A DNA stretch of 5,243 nt from NCBI GenBank assembly GCA_030632765.1, contig DAOVUC010000144.1, positions 1-5,243 on the forward strand, written 5' to 3'. Both the position numbers and the translations under genes were made by a program. The stretch comes from Candidatus Dadabacteria bacterium (GTDB lineage: Bacteria; Desulfobacterota_D; UBA1144; Nemesobacterales; UBA2774). Positions 1 through 5,243 of the stretch are shown piece by piece (the first letter of the stretch is position 1; each line of letters opens with the position of its first letter). Under the pieces are notes generated by a model. It was not told the DNA's origin and searched no databases. It saw only the letters and a list, made by a program, of their open reading frames with translations.

Positions 1-141
1 AACACTTTCAAAAATCCACGAGATCTTCAGAGGAAGATTCGAGTATGGAATGAATACTACAACGATCTTGAACATTGCTCCTTAAATGGAAAAACACCCA
101 ATGAAATGCTATTATTAAAAGTGCCAAATGTCCTTAGTTAG
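1..141 (+). CDS. C-terminal end of a DDE transposase/integrase (IS3/IS481-like), cut by window edge
   Basis: Frame 1 is open from the first base to a TAG at 139-141, giving 46 residues. The text has the usual end of an rve-type integrase core: a Trp-rich helix (RVWNEYYND) followed by the EHCSLNGKTPNEML block. In IS3 and IS481 transposases this block appears as YN..R.H.SLGGKTPAE. These enzymes cut and join DNA at the ends of the insertion sequence. The catalytic D, D and E residues would lie upstream and cannot be seen, so it is unknown whether the gene is intact or a remnant. Here Glu-His-Cys stands where Arg-x-His is more usual. The next gene starts 81 bases later and has its own promoter-like sequence, so the two are probably not one operon. 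IS3 and IS481 cannot be told apart from this piece. Confidence 0.8.
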   Translation, partial: NTFKNPRDLQRKIRVWNEYYNDLEHCSLNGKTPNEMLLLKVPNVLS

Positions 142-153
142 TACTAAAGTCTA

Positions 154-182
154 TTGATTATAATGCTAAAATAATCTAGAAT
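154..182 (+). promoter_or_regulatory. Candidate sigma70-like promoter for the radical SAM gene
   Basis: TTGATT at 154-159 and TAGAAT at 177-182 are 17 bases apart, matching the -35 and -10 consensus at 4 and 5 of 6 positions. Transcription would begin near 189, about 34 bases before the ATG at 223. The whole gap 142-222 is AT-rich, and a second TATAAT at 159-164 lacks a good -35 at normal spacing. This is a reading by eye only. Confidence 0.35.
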
Positions 183-222
183 CGTAAGATATAGGCTAAA
201 GTACCGATTTATTGGAGTAAAA

Positions 223-2097
223 ATGAAATTACTACTTATTAATCCAAGATTCCCGGAAAGTTTTTGGAGTTTTAAATGGGCGGTAGATAATATCATGCCA
301 AATGACATCAGGACCATTAACCCTCCACTTGGACTGGCAACTTTAGCAGCTCTCACTCCACAGGATTGGGATATTGAAATAATAGACGAGAATATAGAAA
401 CAATCCCCCTTAAACCAGAGGCCGACATAATAGGGATTTGCGGCATGGGAGTTCAATTTAAACGCCAAAGCGAACTACTCACTTTCTACAGAAATCAAGG
501 ACATTTTGTTGTAGCGGGAGGAAGTTACGCCTCTCTTTGCCCTGAATACTATGAGACACTTGCTGACACAGTAGTTTCAGGAGAAGCGGAATATATTTGG
601 AAGGAATTTTGCAGTGACTTTGAAGCTGGCAACCAGAGATCGCTCTACCAGGAAACTAATGAAGTTTCTCTTGAAGACTCTCCTACGCCGAGATTTGATC
701 TTTTAAGTATTGATAAATATCAGGCAGTGAGCTTGCAATTCTCAAGAGGTTGTCCATATAGATGTGAGTTCTGTGACATTATCGTCATGTTTGGACGTAA
801 GCCAAGAGTAAAATCATTTAAGCAGGTCGCAAGAGAGCTCGACGAACTGAGAAAATTAAACGTAACAAATGTATTTTTTGTCGATGACAATTTGATAGGT
901 AATAAACCCCAAGCCAAAAAACTTATGTCTAATCTGAGGGATTATCAAATAGAGCATGACTATACGTTTCTTTTCGGAACGGAAGCATCATTAAATCTTG
1001 CACAAGACGACGAGCTGTTACAACTGTTTACTGAAGCCAACTTTGGCTGGGTCTTTATTGGAATAGAATCTCCGGATGAAGAGAGTCTAAAAGAAACCCT
1101 GAAATTTCAAAACACACGCTCAGACATTCTCTCATCAGTACTACATGTCTACTCCTACGGTATAGAGGTACTTGCAGGGTTCATAATTGGTTTCGATAAC
1201 GACACCGTAAAGACTTTTGACCTGCAGTACAATTTCATTCAAAACTCGGGTATCCAGACTGCAATGGTCGGCCTCTTAATCGCTGTTCCCAAAACACCAC
1301 TCTACGAAAGACTGGAAAAGGACGGCCGTTTGATAAAAGATGCCAGCTGCACAGATAATACAAAACTCGGGACTAATCTTATCCCCAAACAGATGTCATA
1401 CGAAGAAATGGTAGAAGGCTACCGTAATCTTTACTACAGGCTACTAGAGGATAAAACCATTGCGGACAGAATAAATAATAAAATGAACTATCTTAAAAAT
1501 CCGATCTTTAAAAGCACCTACACACTAAAAGACCAAGCCGGTGTATTTGGAAGGTTTATGAAGAACGGCATTTTAAAAGGTGGCCCAAGACGTGTTTATC
1601 ATTTTCTTAGAACCATTCCATTGAGAAACCCCAAACAAATTCCTCTTGTAATACAGGACTGGACAGTAGGTATTGCGATGAAGGACTACGTAGACCGTCA
1701 TTTTATAAAGGAATTTGACGAGAACAATGTTCTTGCCGAATCTTATTCCGAATCTATTGAAAAATCATTTGAGACCTATATGAGAAAAGGAGTTCTTGAA
1801 GTTTCTTTAAACAGGGTCAAGAACACTGCGTCTAACCTATCGATATCTATAAAAGGAATAATAGACCAGGACTTTTTTGAACATGTGGCGCCTCATCTGG
1901 AGAAAGTGCTCGAAAATACTTCCTCTTCGATTACGCTTAATATTGACCATTTTCATGAAACCCAACGCCAGCACATGAACCGTTTATTTAAACGCCTTTC
2001 ACGCTATGGTGACAGGATATATATTGCCGTTCATGAGAAATTGCGGGACAAGGTAAATATAGATTCCTCGGTATTTAATCTAGTTCTCGAGAATTAA
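223..2097 (+). CDS. Cobalamin-binding radical SAM protein (class B methyltransferase-like, DUF4070 type) with an extra C-terminal domain
   Basis: The 624-residue protein starts at an ATG placed 5 bases after GGAG (214-217), and its opening (MKLLLINPRFPESFW) is the usual N-terminus of this family. Residues 1-150 form a Rossmann-like B12-binding domain: NPPLGLATLAAL at 33-44, GMGVQF at 74-79, GG at 99-100 and GEAE at 120-123. No DxHxxG motif is seen, so cobalamin would bind without a protein His ligand, as in many radical SAM members. The radical SAM core (about 165-370) has C177-x3-C181-x2-C184 for the 4Fe-4S cluster, then FFVDDN (218-223), GIES (280-283) and GFIIGFDNDT. Residues 375-495 look like DUF4070, ending in GGPRRVYHFLRT and DYVDRHF. 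About 125 further residues resemble a STAS fold. Relatives include the hopanoid methylase HpnP, but the substrate here cannot be named; methylation or another radical reaction on a lipid or small molecule is inferred. The protein is probably cytoplasmic. The gene appears monocistronic. Confidence 0.9.
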   Translation: MKLLLINPRFPESFWSFKWAVDNIMPNDIRTINPPLGLATLAALTPQDWDIEIIDENIETIPLKPEADIIGICGMGVQFKRQSELLTFYRNQGHFVVAGGSYASLCPEYYETLADTVVSGEAEYIWKEFCSDFEAGNQRSLYQETNEVSLEDSPTPRFDLLSIDKYQAVSLQFSRGCPYRCEFCDIIVMFGRKPRVKSFKQVARELDELRKLNVTNVFFVDDNLIGNKPQAKKLMSNLRDYQIEHDYTFLFGTEASLNLAQDDELLQLFTEANFGWVFIGIESPDEESLKETLKFQNTRSDILSSVLHVYSYGIEVLAGFIIGFDNDTVKTFDLQYNFIQNSGIQTAMVGLLIAVPKTPLYERLEKDGRLIKDASCTDNTKLGTNLIPKQMSYEEMVEGYRNLYYRLLEDKTIADRINNKMNYLKNPIFKSTYTLKDQAGVFGRFMKNGILKGGPRRVYHFLRTIPLRNPKQIPLVIQDWTVGIAMKDYVDRHFIKEFDENNVLAESYSESIEKSFETYMRKGVLEVSLNRVKNTASNLSISIKGIIDQDFFEHVAPHLEKVLENTSSSITLNIDHFHETQRQHMNRLFKRLSRYGDRIYIAVHEKLRDKVNIDSSVFNLVLEN

Positions 2098-2113
2098 AAG
2101 TATAAATCTAATT

Positions 2114-2242
2114 GTGGATTCACTACCGGATGTCGGGGTTGAATTTACAACAAATATTACTTCAGCTAAGGTGAGCGATGGGAACTATCAGAATAAATAC
2201 GACGAGAAATTAGAACGCGCTTATAACAAGTATAAAATATAA
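2114..2242 (+). CDS. Possible small ORF or gene-end remnant between the convergent genes
   Basis: A frame open from 2084 (inside the end of the radical SAM gene) runs to TAA at 2240-2242. The only plausible start in it is GTG at 2114, giving 42 residues. The product is hydrophilic, starts VDSLPDVGVEFTTN and ends KLERAYNKYKI, with codons that look like those of the neighbouring gene. No Shine-Dalgarno precedes the GTG and I recognise no family. It may be the tail of a gene whose front was lost, a small translated ORF, or chance. It sits in the 182-base convergent gap, where I see no convincing terminator hairpin for either flanking gene. Confidence 0.25.
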   Translation: MDSLPDVGVEFTTNITSAKVSDGNYQNKYDEKLERAYNKYKI

Positions 2243-2279
2243 TTCAACTATTCTATGACTGATATCTTAAGAATTATCG

Positions 2280-4658
2280 TCAATTAAGCGGCACTTGCTC
2301 TTCAATCCCATCTGCCCAGATAAAGCTTGAATCCGTACCCGCAGAGAAGTGACAGTTCATGCAACCTCCGCTACTGAATTCACCCGGATTTTCCACCACA
2401 TTCGAAGGTGTACAGTTAGCGGGCTCGTTCCCTATATCCTCATCATCTGGCTCGCAGTAGTACATATCGTATGTCTCAATCACGCTGTTACGGAGTCTAA
2501 GTCCTATGGGGTAAAATTCGACACAATCATTGGGATTATCCCCTTCTAAGCAAAGCAAGTTGCTTATTCCAAATGGGACATCTGCATCCTCCGGTCTTCT
2601 GCCGTTAAACGGCCACTGAGAGTTGATCATCACATAATTCTTAAGCGGGGATGATTCATCGGCTAACAGACTCCTGAAAAGTTGATTAAGTTCGAGAACC
2701 GATGCCTGGGCAGGATTGTTCTGCCCGATGGGGCCAAGCCTTGTTATCTGCATAGGAATTAATTCAGGCGGGAATGTAGGAGTAAAAGTAGGATTCATCG
2801 GCTCCGGTTTTGAGTTAGTTATATTCATGCGGTTATTACAACAGGCCAGAAGGGGATTATCTATCTCATTTTCAGGCGCTATCCCGGGTCGCTCCATCAA
2901 ACAGTCCGATATCGAAATATCACCGCACGCGGGATTATTAAAACTGAAATTAAGAGGCACCGGCTCCCCTTGACCAGTATTTCCGGGAACATTATCAATG
3001 TGCTCGAACGTAGGCCATATCCACTGTGGCGCCCAAAAAGTCTTAGCGGCAATATGGAATCCGACAAGGCCTACCTGCTTCAGCTCACATGTTGCAGGAA
3101 TTGTTACAGTGACCGGAGGAAGCTCTCCAGTTTGCCTGAAAGCATCCACCGTTTTCGGTGTCGGTGGTGTGTAAATAAGGGCGTTCCTCGTAAAATATCT
3201 GCTAGGGTCATCGACCTGATTACATTCCACAGGGTCCGTACACATAATTCTCCATGCTGACTTAACCTCAGTTGCCCCTTTGTGGGTAAAGCCGTCAGTG
3301 TTATCAGGCATTTGAAATGTTCTCTTATTTATTCCCAGGGGCCCGTTAAAATTGTAAGCTCCCGTATCGGCGTAACCGTTTTCTTTCATAGTCTCAAACT
3401 CATCGCGGTTAATACGCACGTTGTAATGAACTATGTTGTTATTTTGATCGACCAGGTCGTTAAATTGACTACCGTATGCCTGGTGAGTTTCGTTTAGAAT
3501 GTTAATTGTAAATACACCCTCGGGATCAATACCCTCTTTTTCAAGTGCATCCTCGCAAACCTTAGGCAAAGGCTGGGGATCATTCCACTCTTTATTATCA
3601 AGCGTCCAATTCTCATTATCCGGTTGAAGGACTTCGTAAGTTTGCTTGTATGTCTCCCACACCGTAGGCCCGCCGTCCGAAATGGGCTTCTCTGTATCGG
3701 GAACTCCCCTCTCTCCATCCTTGGCTGGCCAGAATAAGGAAATAAATGTCTTCCAAGAATAGCAGTTAAACATCCTATTAGCTAACTCATTAGAACCAAG
3801 TGATTGCGGATCGAATAATACATCATCAGGCCGTATAGGATCCAGGATGTCGACTCCTTCACATAGCGCGGCTCCCGTTTCAGCGGGAGTATGACCGTCT
3901 ACGATGACTTTATTCTCTTCATCCTGAGCCCTCTTAACCTGATCGTGAGTGATCCAAAGCCAGTCTGCATCGGCAACCGCTCCATGGCAATCTATACAAA
4001 AATCCAAGGCCTTACCCCAAGCTGGCACACTGGTATTATCAGTAGGGTCGTAGTCAAAGCTTAGGAATCCTCCGCGGTAGAGAAAATAAAACCATTCTCC
4101 GCCCACACAAGCCGAGTCAGGATCCTCAGGGAAAATTCTCTTGGGACAGTAGCCCGGGATTTTATACATCACCGTTGTCCAATCCAGATTCGTAGGATCG
4201 GTATTAAAAGTAATCCCAGGGTTATTATCGTATTTAGCCGATATAGACCAGGCCGGCATTTCTACGGGGGCAAATGGGTTAGCGACAGCGGCGTTTATAG
4301 CCGCGCTTAATTGTGGATTGACCCAAACGGGAACAAATAGCCCATGCATCGGAGACTGTACATTTGGTTTCTGCTCTATCGTACCGGGGTTAAGCACCCG
4401 TCTTGAAATAAACCCTTCACTTTCTATATGACGGAGAATATCATTTGCGCATCCTAAAGGATTGGCTTCACAAGCCTCCGCGCAGCCCTGAAATTTCAAA
4501 GTATCAATAGGCACACATGCATCGTTATCAGGGTTAATAATAATTGCTTTCTTTATAGCGCTTAAGTTATTACTGCTATTACATCCTCCGATAATTCCAA
4601 CTGCAATTATTAATAGAAATAACGGAATTGATATCTGATATAAGCGATTGTCATCCAT
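2280..4658 (-). CDS. Large cysteine-rich diheme c-type cytochrome lipoprotein with a P460-like domain
   Basis: The 792-residue protein starts at ATG 4658-4656, 4 bases after GGAGG. Residues 1-26 are a lipoprotein signal: a hydrophobic stretch from about 9, lipobox IGGC and Cys26, with Asn27 after it, which points to the outer membrane. Residues 105-240 resemble cytochrome P460: MPAWSISAKYDNN, TVMYKIPGY, GGEWFYFLYRGG, then haem site C221-I-D-C224-H225. A second site, C766-M-N-C769-H770, lies 22 residues from the end. Between them (about 290-720) is a module with CYSWKTFISLFWPA, INRDEFETMKENGYAD, GATEVKSAWRIM, VGLVGFHIAAKT and PQWIWPTFEHIDN. From memory, these motifs occur in an unnamed family of bacterial cytochrome-associated proteins. 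There are 25 Cys in all; besides the lipid Cys and the four haem Cys, most could form disulfides in the periplasm. A role in oxidising a small substrate or passing electrons is inferred; the substrate is unknown. No Ccm or partner genes are nearby. Confidence 0.85.
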   Translation of the reverse strand: MDDNRLYQISIPLFLLIIAVGIIGGCNSSNNLSAIKKAIIINPDNDACVPIDTLKFQGCAEACEANPLGCANDILRHIESEGFISRRVLNPGTIEQKPNVQSPMHGLFVPVWVNPQLSAAINAAVANPFAPVEMPAWSISAKYDNNPGITFNTDPTNLDWTTVMYKIPGYCPKRIFPEDPDSACVGGEWFYFLYRGGFLSFDYDPTDNTSVPAWGKALDFCIDCHGAVADADWLWITHDQVKRAQDEENKVIVDGHTPAETGAALCEGVDILDPIRPDDVLFDPQSLGSNELANRMFNCYSWKTFISLFWPAKDGERGVPDTEKPISDGGPTVWETYKQTYEVLQPDNENWTLDNKEWNDPQPLPKVCEDALEKEGIDPEGVFTINILNETHQAYGSQFNDLVDQNNNIVHYNVRINRDEFETMKENGYADTGAYNFNGPLGINKRTFQMPDNTDGFTHKGATEVKSAWRIMCTDPVECNQVDDPSRYFTRNALIYTPPTPKTVDAFRQTGELPPVTVTIPATCELKQVGLVGFHIAAKTFWAPQWIWPTFEHIDNVPGNTGQGEPVPLNFSFNNPACGDISISDCLMERPGIAPENEIDNPLLACCNNRMNITNSKPEPMNPTFTPTFPPELIPMQITRLGPIGQNNPAQASVLELNQLFRSLLADESSPLKNYVMINSQWPFNGRRPEDADVPFGISNLLCLEGDNPNDCVEFYPIGLRLRNSVIETYDMYYCEPDDEDIGNEPANCTPSNVVENPGEFSSGGCMNCHFSAGTDSSFIWADGIEEQVPLN

Positions 4659-4687
4659 GTTTCCTCCAATATTATACTCCTAGAAAG

Positions 4688-4716
4688 AATTTAACTCGTA
4701 ATTTTTTTAATAACAA
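4688..4716 (-). promoter_or_regulatory. Candidate promoter for the cytochrome gene
   Basis: Read on the minus strand, TTGTTA (4716-4711) and TAAATT (4693-4688) are separated by 17 bases, each matching the consensus at 4 of 6 positions. The transcript would start near 4681, leaving a leader of about 22 bases that contains the GGAGG at 4667-4663. A perfect TATAAT on the same strand (4676-4671) lies too close to the ATG to give a leader with that Shine-Dalgarno. Evidence is weak because the region is very AT-rich. Confidence 0.28.
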
Positions 4717-4808
4717 GACTAGTACAAAAAAAACAATAATTATAGTGCAATTACTAGATTCTTAGGTATAATCTATGCCGAAATTAAAAATTCATTGAAA
4801 TCCATCAA

Positions 4809-4827
4809 AAATATTACGAAAATATTT
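4809..4827. repeat. 7-bp perfect inverted repeat touching the rplU -35 box
   Basis: AAATATT (4809-4815) and AATATTT (4821-4827) are perfect inverted arms around the 5-base spacer ACGAA. The right arm overlaps the first two bases of TTGACA. It could be an operator, but the arms are pure A/T and such repeats arise easily in this composition. The same AT-rich stretch could instead act as an UP element raising promoter strength, as is common for ribosomal protein genes. Confidence 0.25.
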
Positions 4828-4855
4828 GACAACACTGTATAAATTCGGGAATAAT
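4826..4855 (+). promoter_or_regulatory. Probable sigma70-like promoter for rplU
   Basis: A perfect TTGACA (4826-4831) is followed after 18 bases by AATAAT (4850-4855), which matches the -10 consensus at 5 of 6 positions. A-rich sequence lies just upstream. Transcription would begin near 4862, giving an rplU leader of about 70 bases that consists almost wholly of the three direct repeats. This is the best promoter in the window. Confidence 0.55.
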
Positions 4856-4858
4856 GTA

Positions 4859-4922
4859 AGTGGTTTACTCATTTAGTTAGTGGTTTAGTCAATTCGCGTT
4901 AGTGGCTTTGTCAATTCGGAGG
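4859..4922 (+). repeat. Three imperfect direct repeats (20-22 bp) in the rplU leader
   Basis: Units start at 4859, 4879 and 4901, each with AGTGG, so the periods are 20 and 22 bases. Units 2 and 3 match at 16 of their first 18 bases; unit 2 reads AGTGGTTTAGTCAATTCG. Unit 1 shares AGTGGTTTA-TCA and then diverges. The last bases of unit 3 are the GGAGG that serves rplU, so the repeat row ends exactly at the ribosome binding site. Immediately before unit 1 is TGTA (4855-4858). Two readings are open: an RNA or protein binding leader that controls L21, or the end of an IS21-like element, which carries several transposase-binding repeats behind a terminal TGT. Confidence 0.7.
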
Positions 4923-4931
4923 AATATTATA

Positions 4932-5243
4932 ATGCAGGCAGTTATTAAAACAGGTGGAAAGCAGTACACTGTAAACCCTGGTGATGTATTAGATGTCGAA
5001 CTTTTGGCGGGCAATCCTGGGGATGCAATTGAATTTAAGGAAGTGCTTATGGTTTCAAACGACAAAGGGGATGTTCAGGTTGGTGCCCCTGTTGTTGAAA
5101 ATGCGGTAGTTAAAGCAAAGATTATTACAGAGAAGAAAGGCAAGAAAATAATAGTTTTTAAATTTAAGAGAAGAAAGGATTACCGTAATAAAAACGGCCA
5201 TCGTCAGCGTTATACAACGGTCGAAATAACGGACATCTTGAAT
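4932..5243 (+). CDS. rplU: 50S ribosomal protein L21 (bL21), 3' end beyond window
   Basis: ATG at 4932 lies 9 bases after GGAGG (4918-4922), and the frame stays open for 104 codons to the window edge. The opening MQAVIKTGGKQYTVNPGDVL is the classic bL21 start (AVIKTGGKQY). VGAPVVENAVVKAKI, then KKIIVFKFKRRKDYRNKNGHRQRYTTVEIT, is the conserved C-terminal half that binds 23S rRNA. bL21 is normally just over 100 residues, so only a few residues and the stop are missing. In most bacteria rpmA (L27) follows, often then obg; that cannot be checked here. bL21 sits on the solvent side of the large subunit and contacts bL20. Expression probably comes from the TTGACA promoter upstream, through the repeat-bearing leader. 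Confidence 0.97.
   Translation, partial: MQAVIKTGGKQYTVNPGDVLDVELLAGNPGDAIEFKEVLMVSNDKGDVQVGAPVVENAVVKAKIITEKKGKKIIVFKFKRRKDYRNKNGHRQRYTTVEITDILN

Noticed and set aside
138..147. Perfect 10-base palindrome TTAGTACTAA over the transposase stop codon
   Set aside because: It has no loop, is AT-rich and is too short for a terminator; with only one element end in view it cannot be tied to a terminal inverted repeat.
156..182. Likeness of GATTATA...TAATCTAGAA to the reverse complement of 4752-4773, considered as flanking inverted repeats of an island
   Set aside because: The match needs gaps and is nearly all A/T; chance similarity in AT-rich gaps explains it.
2255..2279. Imperfect palindrome around TCTTAAGA in the convergent gap, considered as a shared terminator
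   Set aside because: It has almost no GC pairs, no loop and no T-run on either strand, so a rho-independent terminator is not supported.
2349..3718. Several open frames of 66-96 codons inside the cytochrome gene, and others opposite the radical SAM gene (144-446, 720-917)
   Set aside because: They overlap long genes with clear domain content, lack recognisable products and have no good ribosome binding sites, so they are shadows of the real frames.
4767..4772. Perfect TATAAT on the + strand in the cytochrome-rplU gap
   Set aside because: No -35-like hexamer lies 16-18 bases upstream, and the TTGACA promoter nearer to rplU is far better.

Overview
The window holds three clear genes and the end of a fourth. 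From left to right they are: the last 46 codons of a DDE-type transposase or integrase (+ strand); a 624-residue cobalamin-binding radical SAM protein (+); a 792-residue, cysteine-rich c-type cytochrome lipoprotein (-); and ribosomal protein L21 (rplU, +), which runs into the right edge. The radical SAM and cytochrome genes converge on a gap of about 180 bases. The cytochrome and rplU genes diverge from a gap of about 270 bases.

The organism looks like a moderately AT-rich, diderm (Gram-negative type) bacterium. The cytochrome has a lipoprotein signal with Asn after the lipobox Cys, which fits an outer-membrane, periplasm-facing protein, and c-type haem sites matured outside the cytoplasm. 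Shine-Dalgarno sites are strong (GGAG or GGAGG) and sigma70-like promoters can be read. An uncultured delta-proteobacterium-like or related lineage would fit, but nothing here fixes the phylum.

The region before rplU looks like accessory DNA next to a housekeeping operon. It has a transposase end on the left, two metabolic genes of unassigned substrate that are not co-transcribed, and a row of three direct repeats just before rplU. The radical SAM protein carries a B12-binding domain, a CxxxCxxC cluster motif, a C-terminal region of the DUF4070 type and a further STAS-like tail. It probably alters a small molecule or lipid using SAM and cobalamin. The cytochrome appears to join a P460-like mono-haem domain to a large cysteine-rich module with a second CxxCH at its extreme C-terminus, so it is likely a periplasmic redox enzyme or electron carrier. 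Nothing in the sequence shows that the two proteins act together.

The best candidates for something undescribed are the domain layout of the cytochrome, the STAS-like tail on the radical SAM protein, and the triple repeat in the rplU leader. The repeat could be a regulatory leader element or the captured end of an IS21-like insertion sequence.
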